A DNA stretch of 64,000 nucleotides, from the NCBI GenBank assembly GCA_025360585.1, contig JANYBW010000092.1, positions 1 through 64,000 of the forward strand, read 5' to 3'. The notes beneath the pieces were generated by a model that saw only the letters and a program-made list of their open reading frames with translations, was not told the DNA's origin and did not search any database. How positions within the stretch are numbered: position 1 is the first letter of the stretch; each line of letters begins with the position of its first letter. This document shows, in pieces, positions 25,446-35,188 of this stretch. This stretch comes from Actinomycetes bacterium. GTDB lineage: Bacteria; Actinomycetota; Acidimicrobiia; IMCC26256; PALSA-610. Both the position numbers and the translations under genes were made by a program.

Positions 25446-25549
25446 TGCAACGCTCCGTGCAGGTCAGGCATGCTCGGCAACGTATCCGATCTCCGCGCGT
25501 GTCGTCGCGCCTCGCAATTCATGGCTCAGGAGCTCGGTAAGGTCTTGTC

Positions 25550-27532
25550 ATGGTGCAACCGATCTGGACTCCGAGCGCGCAACGGATCGCCGCCGCGAAC
25601 ATCACCCGCTTTCAGGAGACGACCGGGCACGCGAACGGGGCAGCGCTGCATGCATGGTCGATTGACCGACCAGGAGAGTTTTGGGATGCGGTGTGGGATC
25701 TGGGTGTCGTCGGTGAGCGCGGTTCGGTTTCGTTCGACGCGGGCGATGCCACGATGCTTGGCGCTCGGTTTTTTCCCAAGGCTCGCCTCAATTTCGCGCA
25801 GAACCTATTGCGCGAAACCAACGATGAAGTAGCGATTGTCGCCACCGACGAGACTGGTCGCGAGCGCCAGTTGAGCCGTGCCGATCTCCACTCGTTGGTC
25901 GCCAAGATCGCGTGGGCGATGCGATCTGTTGGCGTGCAACCAGGGGATCGTATTGCTGCGTGGATGGCGAACGTTCCCGAGACGGTTGCCGTCATGTTGG
26001 CCGCGGCGAGTATCGGCGCGGTGTTCAGCAGCACCTCGCCAGATTTCGGGACGGCGGGAGTTGTCGATCGATTTGGTCAGATCGAGCCGGTTTTGTTGTT
26101 CGTTGTGGACGGCTACTTCTATGGCGGTAAAACGCACGATTGTTTAGAACGATTGCACGAGATCATTCCGCGGCTCCCGACCGTTCGACAAACAATTGTC
26201 GTGCGCAATGTCGGTACTGACGGCAACAGGGTTTCGTTGCCCGCGGACGCAATTTCGTTCGATGAATGGTGTGCAAGGGCACCCGAAGACGTGCAGTGTG
26301 AATTCACACAGTTGCCGTTTGATCATCCGGTCGCGATTTTGTACAGCAGTGGAACGACTGGCCCGCCAAAATGCATTGTGCATCGATCGGGTGGGCTGTT
26401 GCTGAAACATCTGAGCGAACACCAACTGCACTGCGATATCAAGCCGGGTGATCGCGTCCTGTATTTCACGACGTGCGGTTGGATGATGTGGAATTGGTTA
26501 GTGAGCGCGCTTGCGAGCGACGCCACGATTGTGCTGTTTGATGGTTCGCCGTTCCAACCGTCGCCGATGGTGTTGTTTGATGTGGTGCAACGGCATCGCG
26601 TTTCGCTGTTAGGGATCAGCGCGAAGTTTATTGATTCTTTACGCAACGATTTGGTGGGCGCGGCGGCGCAACCCAATGTCCGTCATGATTTGTCGGCGCT
26701 GCGCACTATTTGTTCCACGGGATCGCCGCTCGTCGATGAAGGCTTCGAATACGTGTATGACTCGATTGCCGCGCCGACGCGTGATGTGCAGCTCGCGTCG
26801 ATGAGTGGTGGCACGGATCTGTGCGGCTGTTTGGTGATGGGCGACCCGACATTGCCAGTATTTCGGGGCGAGATTCAGGGCCCGGCATTGGGTGTTGCGG
26901 CAACAATTTTCGCCGACGATGGTTCTCTGATGCCAGTGGGGAAAACCGGTGAGTTGGTCTGCACCTCGCCGTTTCCAAGTATGCCGCTCGGTTTTTGGAA
27001 CGATCCCGATGGCGCCAAGTATCAAGCCGCCTACTTCGACCGTTTCGCTGGTATATGGGCCCATGGGGATTTTGCTGCCGAAACCGTGCACGGTGGGTTC
27101 GTGATCTATGGACGATCGGACGCCACCTTGAATCCGGGCGGTGTGCGGATTGGGACGGCGGAGTTGTATCGCCAAGTTGAGGCGTTGGATTCCGTGGCTG
27201 AGGCGTTGGCGATTGGGCAGCCCTGGCAGGGTGATGTCCGGATTGTGTTGTTCGTGCGCCTGAATGGTCTGGGATATCCCGGGTCCGTGAGCGATGAGGT
27301 ACCGGAGGATGTGCAGCGGGAAATCCGAGCGAAGGTACGGACGAATTGTTCGCCTCGCCATGTTCCCGCAAAAATTGTTCGGGTCGATGATCTGCCACGG
27401 ACGAGGTCCGGAAAATTGGCGGAGTTGGCGGTGGCCGATGTTGTGGCGGGCCGGACGGTCCGAAATCGGGAGGCATTGGCGAATCCTGAAGCGTTGGACC
27501 AGTTCAGGGCGCGTCGCGAATTACAAACCTGA
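25550..27532 (+). CDS. Acetoacetyl-CoA synthetase (acetoacetate-CoA ligase)
   Basis: ANL-superfamily ligase, 660 residues, activating acetoacetate with ATP and CoA to acetoacetyl-CoA for ketone-body or PHB-linked metabolism. The N-terminal FWDAVWDLGVV and LNFAQNLLRE are typical for this subgroup; the AMP-binding loop is YSSGTTGPPKCIVH near residue 265, followed by YFTTCGWMMWNW, the A5-type SGGTDLCGC, YGRSDATLNPGGVRIGTAE and the catalytic lysine in TRSGKLAE near the C-terminus. Length and motif order are complete. It is a single gene; the sigma-factor leader follows. Confidence 0.93.
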   Translation: MVQPIWTPSAQRIAAANITRFQETTGHANGAALHAWSIDRPGEFWDAVWDLGVVGERGSVSFDAGDATMLGARFFPKARLNFAQNLLRETNDEVAIVATDETGRERQLSRADLHSLVAKIAWAMRSVGVQPGDRIAAWMANVPETVAVMLAAASIGAVFSSTSPDFGTAGVVDRFGQIEPVLLFVVDGYFYGGKTHDCLERLHEIIPRLPTVRQTIVVRNVGTDGNRVSLPADAISFDEWCARAPEDVQCEFTQLPFDHPVAILYSSGTTGPPKCIVHRSGGLLLKHLSEHQLHCDIKPGDRVLYFTTCGWMMWNWLVSALASDATIVLFDGSPFQPSPMVLFDVVQRHRVSLLGISAKFIDSLRNDLVGAAAQPNVRHDLSALRTICSTGSPLVDEGFEYVYDSIAAPTRDVQLASMSGGTDLCGCLVMGDPTLPVFRGEIQGPALGVAATIFADDGSLMPVGKTGELVCTSPFPSMPLGFWNDPDGAKYQAAYFDRFAGIWAHGDFAAETVHGGFVIYGRSDATLNPGGVRIGTAELYRQVEALDSVAEALAIGQPWQGDVRIVLFVRLNGLGYPGSVSDEVPEDVQREIRAKVRTNCSPRHVPAKIVRVDDLPRTRSGKLAELAVADVVAGRTVRNREALANPEALDQFRARRELQT

Positions 27533-27799
27533 AATTTTGCTGAACCAAGATTGCCCCAACCGGTTGTCAAGGAACTTAATAATTCGGACAAATTGGACGA
27601 TCTTTGTAACTCTTTCGAAAAATCTTCACTCCTCCGCCTCGACTTTTACCCCCACAACCTGGGACAATCACCACACGGGAAGGAATTCCCAGCAACCGGC
27701 GTCAGTTCCTGTCATGCTTAGTGCATCCAGGACTGGCTTCGGTCCCGGAAAAAGTAGCAATGACCTGGTCATCCTGGCTGGGCGCAAAGAAGGAAACTC
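27533..27799 (+). promoter_or_regulatory. Long, relatively AT-rich leader of the sigma-factor gene
   Basis: 267 bp without a gene before the sigma factor. It is richer in A and T than the surroundings at 27560-27620 (AACTTAATAATTCGG, TTTGTAACTC), so it likely carries the promoter, but no -35/-10 pair with good spacing is convincing. GAAGGAAACTC just before the GTG is the ribosome-binding site. Confidence 0.45.
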
Positions 27800-28738
27800 G
27801 TGGCTGACGACCGTCTCGACCGTAGTGAAGACCAAGATCTTGTCAGGTTGTACCTGCAAGACATCGGCAGGTACAACCTGCTGACCAAAGACGATGAGGT
27901 TCGTCTCGCTCAGCGCATCGATGGCGGCAAGGAAGCCACTGAGGCGCTTGCCGTCGCGACGAAGCTGACACCGACCGAAAAGCGCAAGTTGCGCCGCCAG
28001 TTGCGTGATGGTGAAGAAGCTAAGCGTGAGTTCGTGAACGCGAACCTCCGGTTGGTCGTGTCGATTGCCAAGAAGTACCAGGCCAGTGGCTTGCCGCTGC
28101 TGGATCTGATCCAAGAGGGCAACCTCGGCCTGATCCACGCGGTCGAGAAATTCGATTGGCGTAAGGGCTTTAAGTTCTCGACGTACGCCACCTGGTGGAT
28201 TCGTCAAGCGCTGCAGCGCGGGATCGCGAATTCGTCGCGCGTCATCCGTTTGCCAGTGCACGCGGGCGACACGCTTGCTCGCGTCATGAAGGTCCGTGCG
28301 CAGCTCGAAAGTGAGTTGGGTCGCACGCCGACGATTGCTGAAGTTGCGGCTGAAGCTGGCTTGCCGTTGGAAAAAGTTGTTGAGGTGCACAGCTACGCGA
28401 GCGATCCGGTATCGCTTGATGAGCCGTTGCGCGACGATGGCGATGCTGAGCGTGGCGATTTCGTTGCCGACGCGGGTGCCACATCACCGTTTGAAGCTGC
28501 CGCAACCGCATTGTTGCCGCGTGAAGTCGAGCGCATCTTGAGCGTGCTCGATGAACGTGAACGAACGATCTTGCGGTTGCGCTTTGGCCTCGATGGCCAA
28601 GAGCGTTCGTTGGAAGAAATTGCGGAGCACTTCGGATTAACTCGTGAGCGGATCCGCCAGCTCGAAGCCCGTGCACTGTCGAAGCTGCGCCACCCCGCCA
28701 GCGACGTCGGTGCCCGAGCGCTCCTCGAAGCGGTCTAA
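27800..28738 (+). CDS. RNA polymerase sigma-70 factor (primary-like, RpoD/SigB type)
   Basis: A 312-residue sigma factor without region 1.1. Region 1.2 is DLVRLYLQDIGRYNLLT (residues about 13-29); region 2 has FVNANLRLVVSIAKKYQ, GLPLLDLIQEGNLGLIHAVEKFDW and FKFSTYATWWIRQA, the -10 recognition helix; region 3 contains IRLPVH; region 4 has the helix-turn-helix SLEEIAEHFGLTRERIRQLE for the -35 element. This is the pattern of group 1 or short group 2 factors; whether it is the housekeeping factor cannot be told from one window. Start GTG with AGGAA upstream. Followed by a strong terminator. Confidence 0.95.
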   Translation: MADDRLDRSEDQDLVRLYLQDIGRYNLLTKDDEVRLAQRIDGGKEATEALAVATKLTPTEKRKLRRQLRDGEEAKREFVNANLRLVVSIAKKYQASGLPLLDLIQEGNLGLIHAVEKFDWRKGFKFSTYATWWIRQALQRGIANSSRVIRLPVHAGDTLARVMKVRAQLESELGRTPTIAEVAAEAGLPLEKVVEVHSYASDPVSLDEPLRDDGDAERGDFVADAGATSPFEAAATALLPREVERILSVLDERERTILRLRFGLDGQERSLEEIAEHFGLTRERIRQLEARALSKLRHPASDVGARALLEAV

Positions 28739-28776
28739 CAAAGGCGCACCGCTTTTGGTGCGATTACGATTTCGAT

Positions 28777-28802
28777 AAAGGCGTCCCCGCGGGGACGCCT
28801 TT
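28777..28802 (+). terminator. Rho-independent terminator after the sigma-factor gene
   Basis: AAAGGCGTCCCC / GGGGACGCCTTT with a GC loop forms a perfect 12-bp stem and runs into TTTTCG. It is 38 bp after the stop codon. Confidence 0.9.
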
Positions 28803-28877
28803 TCGTCATGCGCTGCAGTCAGATACGACGATGGGCGCACATGAGAACGTGTGTTGGCCGAAGGCCCGGACGCTTCG

Positions 28878-31800
28878 TCATGAGACGGTCAGGTTCCATA
28901 CCCAGCGGAATCTTGCGGGTTTCACTTTGTACTCAGCCAGCGTGTCGGGGCCGCAGCTTGCTGTGCCGAGCCCGCGGTGCGCGTGGTCGATATGAATCGT
29001 GGTCTCAGTGCGCGGCGTGAGGTCAACGTCGTGAAGTGCATGGGTGAGCTGCTCCGGAGTGTGGTGTAACGCCGAAAACATGAACGGTTTGGGTGCGTCG
29101 ATTCGAAGCTTCGGTGCGTGCGGCGATTGCAACTCAATCCAGCGCGTGTTGGTGTGCAGCCCATGTTCTTGCGGCATGATGTACGGAACGTATTCATCGG
29201 CAACGGCGCCGGCGTGCAACGCGAGGCGCGCGCCGCGTTGGCGATCGGGGTAACAATCGTGAGGGCCGTCGCCGAAATAGCGCAACGATTCGTAGCCCGG
29301 CGCGAGATCGAAACGAATGCCAACGCGCGGCAAGTCCGCGAAGCGTTGCGGCACGCGGACCTCCTCATCGAAACGCAACGCACCAGTGGCGCCGAACGTG
29401 ATGCGTTGGCGATGTTGAATAATTGCGGTGGGGTCGGTGCCGACGAGATCGTGGTGCGCGGTGAAAATGATGGCGGTGCCCGAGCGCGAGAATGCCACTT
29501 TCGTGCACGACGATTGGAGTGCATCGAGGCCCCAATTACGCCACCGTCCGAACGGCGTGAGCGATCCGAGCGCGAGTTTCAGGCCGTCGTTATCGATGGG
29601 AGCGCGCCACAACGTGAGGCGAGGTGCCTCGACCAAGATGGGTCGCCCGTTGTGCTCGACGCGGGTGAGTGTGCCCGCGGTGTGGTCGAAGTGCGCGGAG
29701 ACACCCGCGCCGTGCACGGTCGTGAGTGAGCCATGGTTATTGCGTGTCCATACGGTCATTGCCCCCGGGGGTGCTGCAGGTTTGGGAGAGTTTGGCGCTC
29801 CGCGATCGATAGCGATTTGATCGTGGCCGATCTCGAAGCCGGCTTCGCACCAATCGGTCGCACGCGCAACGTGATACGTGAGGGTAACGATGGTTTCGCC
29901 CTTGGGAAGTGCGTTCCAATCGATGGGTAACGAAACTTTCGCGCGACTCCGTGGCGCGATCGTGTCCATCGCAACTCGTCCGCGAGTTGACACGACGCCA
30001 TCGACTTCGACCGCGTACTTCACTCGCAGCCACGAGCTATCGCGAAAGAACAAGCGGTTTTCGATCTCGATGGTGCCGCGCCGACTGCCGCCCACGGTGC
30101 TCGCTAACGGTCTGGCTAAATACTTGTGTTCCCACATCGCGGGTTTCGGCGTGCGATCAGGCCACACCATGCCATCGCAGACGAAGTTCGCGTCGTGGCG
30201 ACGTTCGCCGAAATCGCCGCCGTACGCGTACCGCCAACGATCCGTAACTACTCCGGTACTCTCCACTGGAGCCCCGGAATCATCAAGATATTGGCGCAGC
30301 CCGTGATCCCAGAATTCCCAGATGAATCCGCCTTGTAGCCCGTAGTGGTTTTGAAACGCGTCGAAGTATTCGCCAAGGCAACCGTTGCTGTTGCCCATCG
30401 CGTGCGAGTATTCGCACAGGATTACTGGGCGGTCCGCGGTGCGGGCCGCGTGTTCGATCGCCCAGATCTCGGGATACATCGGGCACAACACGTCGGTTGC
30501 TGCGTGCCCAGCCTGCCAATCCATCATGATGGCACCCTCGTAGTGCAGCGGCCGGGTTGGGTCGTAGTTTCGAATCCATCCCGCGAGCGCGTCGTGACTC
30601 GCGCCGTGACCAGACTCATTGCCAAGTGACCACATGATGATGCAAGGATGGTTCACATCGCGTTGCACCATGCGTCGACCTCGTTGCATGATCGCTTCCA
30701 GGTAACGGCCGTCGTGACACAGCGACGTATTCAGCGCGTGGCTCTCAACGTTGGCTTCATCCACCACGAGCATGCCGAGCTCGTCGCAAAGATCCAACAA
30801 AATCGGGTCGTTAGGCGAATGCGATGTGCGAACCGCATTGAAGCCGAACTGCTTCATCAGCACAAGATCAGCGCGGATCTGAGTCGCGGACAGTACGCGG
30901 CCGGTATCGGGATCGAAGTCGTGACGGTTCACCCCGTACACCTGAACTGGCTGATTGTTGACAAGGAGTTCCTTGCCGCGAATCTCGACTCGTCGAAACC
31001 CGACCCGTAGCGCGGATACTTCACGAACACTGCCATCCGGCGCTAACAAAGAAACCACCACGCGATACAGGTTCGGGGTTTCGTTGCTCCACGCTTTGAC
31101 GTTTCGAACGGTGCATTGCGCAGTCGCCTGGTGGCCAACAAAGTCGTAGGGCACTTGGAGATGGGGGATGTTTTCGCGCGTCGGCGCGCCGACGCGCGAT
31201 CCGCCGAGAGTTTCCAGAACAACTTCGACGCTCCACCCCTCTTCGGGCCGAGTTCGACCCTGATATCCCAACGCGATCGTGGCGTGAAATTCGCCGGTAC
31301 TGAGGTCGTCGCTGAGGGTGGCGTTCGTGTGGATGTCCGCGATGAATGTGGATTCGGTTGAGTGAATGGCAACCGATCGATGGATGCCGGCTTGCCACCA
31401 CTGATCCTGATCTTCAACGTAGGAGGCATCGCTCCAACGAATCACCATGACGGCAAGGGTGTTGCGCCGTCCGATCTTCAGCTGATCCGTGACATCGAAT
31501 TCCGCGGCGAGCCGGCTGTCTTTGGAGAGCCCCACGGCCACACCGTTGAGCCAAACCAACAGGACACTTTCCGCGCCCCCAAAATGCAAAACGGTGCGGC
31601 GACCGCGCCAATCACGGGGCACTGAAAATTCAGTGCGATAGAGGCCGGTTGGATTGGCAACGGGCACGAACGGGGGTTGCGGTCGAAACGGCATCTGCAC
31701 GTTCGTGTAGATCGGCTTTCCGTATCCCTGCATCGTGAACAGGCCCGGCACCGCGACACTCGACCAATCGGTATCGTCGAAATCCCGGGTCATGAAATCC

Positions 31801-32012
31801 GCAGGGGCCGCTTCGGGCCGTTCCGCGAGCGCAAATCGCCACTGACCATCGAGCGAACGCAACCAGGGATTGCCGTCCGAGGTTGATGCGACGGCAATTT
31901 CGCGCGACGGGCACGGCCATACCGACGGCCGCATGGGGAGCCGATTGATTGCCACGAGTTCCGGAGTTTCCCATACTCGGGTGCCCGCCAGATCGAAACC
32001 AAGAAGCTGCAT
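28878..32012 (-). CDS. lacZ: Beta-galactosidase, GH2 family
   Basis: Large GH2 glycosidase of about 1,044 residues from ATG 32012 (MQLLGFDLAGTRVWE); the frame opens at GTG 32057 but the extra residues are not family-like. Order: jelly-roll sugar-binding domain with WRFALAERPEAAP and NPTGLYRTEF, beta-sandwich, then the TIM barrel with GVNRHDFDPDTG, FNAVRTSHSPNDP, the acid/base Glu in SLGNESGHG (near residue 465) and the nucleophile Glu in LCEYSHAMGNSNG (near 533), followed by two C-terminal domains. It hydrolyses beta-galactosides (lactose-type). No signal peptide, so it acts in the cytoplasm. Divergent from the sugar-acid operon, with a 37-bp gap. Confidence 0.95.
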   Translation of the reverse strand: MQLLGFDLAGTRVWETPELVAINRLPMRPSVWPCPSREIAVASTSDGNPWLRSLDGQWRFALAERPEAAPADFMTRDFDDTDWSSVAVPGLFTMQGYGKPIYTNVQMPFRPQPPFVPVANPTGLYRTEFSVPRDWRGRRTVLHFGGAESVLLVWLNGVAVGLSKDSRLAAEFDVTDQLKIGRRNTLAVMVIRWSDASYVEDQDQWWQAGIHRSVAIHSTESTFIADIHTNATLSDDLSTGEFHATIALGYQGRTRPEEGWSVEVVLETLGGSRVGAPTRENIPHLQVPYDFVGHQATAQCTVRNVKAWSNETPNLYRVVVSLLAPDGSVREVSALRVGFRRVEIRGKELLVNNQPVQVYGVNRHDFDPDTGRVLSATQIRADLVLMKQFGFNAVRTSHSPNDPILLDLCDELGMLVVDEANVESHALNTSLCHDGRYLEAIMQRGRRMVQRDVNHPCIIMWSLGNESGHGASHDALAGWIRNYDPTRPLHYEGAIMMDWQAGHAATDVLCPMYPEIWAIEHAARTADRPVILCEYSHAMGNSNGCLGEYFDAFQNHYGLQGGFIWEFWDHGLRQYLDDSGAPVESTGVVTDRWRYAYGGDFGERRHDANFVCDGMVWPDRTPKPAMWEHKYLARPLASTVGGSRRGTIEIENRLFFRDSSWLRVKYAVEVDGVVSTRGRVAMDTIAPRSRAKVSLPIDWNALPKGETIVTLTYHVARATDWCEAGFEIGHDQIAIDRGAPNSPKPAAPPGAMTVWTRNNHGSLTTVHGAGVSAHFDHTAGTLTRVEHNGRPILVEAPRLTLWRAPIDNDGLKLALGSLTPFGRWRNWGLDALQSSCTKVAFSRSGTAIIFTAHHDLVGTDPTAIIQHRQRITFGATGALRFDEEVRVPQRFADLPRVGIRFDLAPGYESLRYFGDGPHDCYPDRQRGARLALHAGAVADEYVPYIMPQEHGLHTNTRWIELQSPHAPKLRIDAPKPFMFSALHHTPEQLTHALHDVDLTPRTETTIHIDHAHRGLGTASCGPDTLAEYKVKPARFRWVWNLTVS

Positions 32013-32049
32013 GACGTGCAAGCTATCGAGCGTGGCAGAATGGCGTTCG

Positions 32050-33339
32050 ATGAACACTGCGAGACTATGGGGAGTTAATCGGCGCAGTTTTCGCGGGCGC
32101 CTCGCAGCGATTGCGCTGTTCGGTTTTATCGTGCGGATTACGTACGCGATGGTGTGGGTGCGGCATCGTCCGCTGGCATTTGATGCGAGCTCGTACTACG
32201 AACTTTCCAAAGGCATAACGCATCATTTCCGGTATGAGTCCTCTGATCGCGCCCACCTGCTCACCGCGCTATTTCCTCCCGGGTATCCGGCATTCCTCGC
32301 GCTTGGGCGGCTCTTAGGCTTCGCGACACGGACGAAACTCCTCTGGTTTGTGGCGGCATTGGGGACGGCCACAGTGGCGATGATCGGAACGCTCGCGAAG
32401 CGAATTGGTGGCGAAACGGTGGGGCTAACCGCCGCGGTGCTTGCGGCGATCTACCCAAACCTGTGGCTCGCCGACGGCGCAATGATGACGGAATCGCTCA
32501 CCGCCGCGTTGGTTGTGGGCGCACTCATCGTGGTGATCCGGCTGCGCACGCGACTGCGGGTTGTCGACGGCTGCGTGCTGGGAGCCGTGTTGAGCTGGAT
32601 GTGCTTGACCCGCACCGATGGTTTTTTGGTTGCGCTCGCGCTCGCGGGGCTTGTCATTGTTCGGTCGGCTCGATCCTCGGCAACGCGCACAACACGGATC
32701 GCGACAGTGGCCGCGGTGATATTGGTGCCAATGCTTGTCGTTGGTGGCTGGCAACTCAGAAACCAAAGCGAATTCCATCGTTTCGTGCCGATCGCGGTGA
32801 ACGGTTGGGATGTCGTCGCCGGCGCAAACTGTCCTTCGACGTATTACGGCGATCGGATCGGCACCTGGGAGTTACCCTGCGTGAAGGTTGTTGAAGCATT
32901 CATGCAGCACGGCTTCCGCGGCGAAATCGACCAGAACGAGTACGCGCGCAAGATTGGTTATCGCTACGCCGCGGGTCACCTCGATCGGCTCGCTACCGTG
33001 GTTGCTCCCGCGAGAATCGGTCGTACGTTGGGCGTGATTCAACCGCTGCGCGAGCTGGAAATCGAAGCGTTCTTCGAAGGTCGCAGCGTTGCCTGGTCCA
33101 AGCTTGGCTACGGCATGTACTTGGTCCTTGTCGGCGCGGCCATCGTGGCAATGCTCCGCCGGCGAATCGCGTTGGCTGGCTACGGCATGTTGTGCGCGAT
33201 CCCTTTCGTCGCAGTGCTCGTTTCGACGGCTTTTGGGTACGGAAATCAACGGTTTCGAATACCATTTGAGCCGGTACTCATCGTCCTTGCGGCGCTCTCG
33301 ACGGGTGCGGTCAGGAAATCTTCCGAGGATGCGTTATGA
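32050..33339 (+). CDS. GT39/ArnT-like polytopic membrane glycosyltransferase
   Basis: Integral membrane protein, 429 residues, with about ten hydrophobic segments. FIVRITYAMVW, FDASSYYELSKGI (acidic Asp in the first loop, as in GT-C enzymes) and FPPGYPAFLALGRLLG match the PMT_2/dolichyl-phosphate-mannose-type family. It would transfer a sugar from a polyprenyl-phosphate donor to an acceptor outside the membrane. The start at ATG 32050 gives a short basic N-terminus; upstream in-frame ATG codons overlap lacZ. Its TGA overlaps the next ATG by ATGA. Its place at the head of a sugar-acid operon is odd, as neighbours look catabolic. Confidence 0.85.
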   Translation: MNTARLWGVNRRSFRGRLAAIALFGFIVRITYAMVWVRHRPLAFDASSYYELSKGITHHFRYESSDRAHLLTALFPPGYPAFLALGRLLGFATRTKLLWFVAALGTATVAMIGTLAKRIGGETVGLTAAVLAAIYPNLWLADGAMMTESLTAALVVGALIVVIRLRTRLRVVDGCVLGAVLSWMCLTRTDGFLVALALAGLVIVRSARSSATRTTRIATVAAVILVPMLVVGGWQLRNQSEFHRFVPIAVNGWDVVAGANCPSTYYGDRIGTWELPCVKVVEAFMQHGFRGEIDQNEYARKIGYRYAAGHLDRLATVVAPARIGRTLGVIQPLRELEIEAFFEGRSVAWSKLGYGMYLVLVGAAIVAMLRRRIALAGYGMLCAIPFVAVLVSTAFGYGNQRFRIPFEPVLIVLAALSTGAVRKSSEDAL

Positions 33340-34430
33340 CCTTGCGAGTCGCGTTCGTCGGTGGGCCAATGTACGACGGGCTCTACGAAAAAATCGATCG
33401 CTCTGGGATCGAATTGGTGGTGCATGCAGATCATCCGAGCTTGAATCGGGCCGTCCAGGCAATGCTCGGTTCGGGTGAACGCCTCGATGTGATCTCAACC
33501 CATTCCAAGTACGTGGCTTCGCAGCGGCAGTGGCTGTTCGATCTGAGCGAAGTGATCGATACTCGCGAACTCGCGAATCGTGCAGTGGAGCTGTGCTCGT
33601 TTGAGGGGAGCCAGTTTTGCGTGCCCCGCAATATCGACGTGCGCGTATTGTGGGCTAACCGTGCTCAACTTGGTGAAGGCATGGTGCCGACCACGTGGCC
33701 GGAGCTTGCTGGTAGTGGGTTGGCTTTCGCGTTTCCGGGCCGCGAATCGGGGCTATTCGGAACCGTGTTCGAAATTGTCGCCGCGCTCGGCGGCGCGCTG
33801 TTTGATGGTGAAACGCGCCCGGATTTTAATACCGACACCACGATTGCAGCACTCGAACTGCTTTTGAGGGTTGCGAAGCACGGACCTCCATCGTTGCCGA
33901 CGTGGCACTACGACGAAAGCGACGCGGCCTTGGCTGAGGGCGAGGTGCCTTTGGGGGCGGCGTGGCCCGGTGCAACCGCGGCGTTGCGGGCTTCGCGCTG
34001 TGGTGCGGACCTCGAACCTCACCCGTACTTCGGTGGCGCGCAGGGAATTCGTTCCTACGCCGGGTGTCATGCCTGGGCGATCCCTCGCACGTGTGGTGAT
34101 CCCGATGCCGCGATCGAGTTTGTGCAGCAGCTTTGCTCGTTTGAGATGCACGCCAGCGACACGCTGAATGGTTCCATTTGTGCGCATGAAGGCGCGCTCG
34201 CCGCAGTTGTGCCGATCGACGCCCGTGATGGCCAACGCTTAGCGATCACCACCGCGACCATCCGAGACGGCATGCTGACGTATCCTCCGATGGCACGGTT
34301 TCCGCAGGTCGAAGATCAGGCGTGGAGCGCGATTCATGCCATGCTCATTGGAGAACGAGAACCGGCCGCGACCGCAGCCCTGATGCAAACAGCCGCGATC
34401 GCGGTGCTGGAAGCGAGTGATGCAGTGTGA
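33336..34430 (+). CDS. Solute-binding-fold protein without a signal peptide
   Basis: A 364-residue protein resembling the sugar-type extracellular solute-binding family (SBP_bac_1): LWANRAQLGEG, TTWPELAGSGLAFAFPG, FNTDTTIAALELLLRVAK, GEVPLGAAWPGATAAL and the C-terminal FPQVEDQAWSAIHAMLIGE. The N-terminus (MTLRVAFVGGPMYDGLYE) starts directly in the fold and has no signal sequence, lipobox or Tat motif, so it should stay in the cytoplasm. No ABC permease or ATPase lies near. It overlaps the GT39 gene and the SDR gene by ATGA/GTGA, which makes it a coupled member of the operon; I infer an intracellular sugar binder or sensor. Confidence 0.8.
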   Translation: MTLRVAFVGGPMYDGLYEKIDRSGIELVVHADHPSLNRAVQAMLGSGERLDVISTHSKYVASQRQWLFDLSEVIDTRELANRAVELCSFEGSQFCVPRNIDVRVLWANRAQLGEGMVPTTWPELAGSGLAFAFPGRESGLFGTVFEIVAALGGALFDGETRPDFNTDTTIAALELLLRVAKHGPPSLPTWHYDESDAALAEGEVPLGAAWPGATAALRASRCGADLEPHPYFGGAQGIRSYAGCHAWAIPRTCGDPDAAIEFVQQLCSFEMHASDTLNGSICAHEGALAAVVPIDARDGQRLAITTATIRDGMLTYPPMARFPQVEDQAWSAIHAMLIGEREPAATAALMQTAAIAVLEASDAV

Positions 34431-35185
34431 GTCTCTTAGCGCTTGGTGGCCTCAACGTTGTGGTGACGGGAGCTGCTTCTGGCATCGGTGCCGCGACCGC
34501 GGCAGCGTTTCGTTCGGAAGGGGCCAACGTGTTTTCGCTCGATGTGCATCCGATCGATCCGGACCTCGGCCTGAGCGCGGTTTGTGATGTTGCCGACGAT
34601 GCTTCGGTATTGCACGGCGTGTCGCAGGCCGTCGCGGCGCTGGGCGGAATCGATGTGCTCGTGAACAACGCGGGCATCGGTGCCGCGGGAGATGTTGCCA
34701 CGAATGACATAGCGCAATGGCAAGCCGTCTTTGATGTGAATGTGTTTGGGGTCGTGCGTATGAGTGCCGCGTGTTTGCTCGCCTTGCGCGCATCGGAACA
34801 CGCGGCAATCGTCAATCTCGCTTCGATTGTTTCCTGGACGGGATTGCCGAATCGGGCGTGTTATGGCGCGAGCAAGGGCGCGGTCTATGCCCTGACTCTC
34901 GCGATGGCGGCCGACCATGCCCACGAAGGAATTCGCGTGAACTGCGTGTGTCCGGGCACCGTCGATACTCCGTGGGTTGGGCGTATTCTCAATGATGCCG
35001 ATGATCCACTCGCGGCCCGCCGCAATTTGGTCGCGCGCCAACCCATTGGACGGCTTGGAACTGCCCACGAAATCGCCACCGCGATCTGTTTTCTCGCTTC
35101 GCCGGCATCGGGCTACACGACCGGCACCGCATTGCAGATCGATGGCGGAACGCACAGTTTTGTCGTCCCTCCGGTTGGGAGCTAA
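34427..35185 (+). CDS. Short-chain dehydrogenase/reductase (sugar or sugar-acid type)
   Basis: Classical SDR, 252 residues: cofactor motif TGAASGIGAA (residues about 15-24), NNAGIG, catalytic Ser in SIVSW, YGASKGA (Tyr-xxx-Lys), and VCPGTVDTPWVGRIL after it, ending in ASPASGYTTGTALQIDGG. It is coupled by GTGA to the solute-binding-fold gene and lies 3 bp before the L-fuconate dehydratase-like gene. In fucose/galactose-type oxidative pathways an SDR makes the lactone or oxidises the 2-keto-3-deoxy sugar acid, which fits the neighbours; exact substrate unknown. Confidence 0.9.
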   Translation: MSLLALGGLNVVVTGAASGIGAATAAAFRSEGANVFSLDVHPIDPDLGLSAVCDVADDASVLHGVSQAVAALGGIDVLVNNAGIGAAGDVATNDIAQWQAVFDVNVFGVVRMSAACLLALRASEHAAIVNLASIVSWTGLPNRACYGASKGAVYALTLAMAADHAHEGIRVNCVCPGTVDTPWVGRILNDADDPLAARRNLVARQPIGRLGTAHEIATAICFLASPASGYTTGTALQIDGGTHSFVVPPVGS

Positions 35186-35188
35186 CCG

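Noticed and set aside
27560-27620. A definite sigma-70 promoter in the sigma-factor leader
   Set aside because: TTGTCA and TAATAAT are present but only a few bases apart, so the spacing is wrong.
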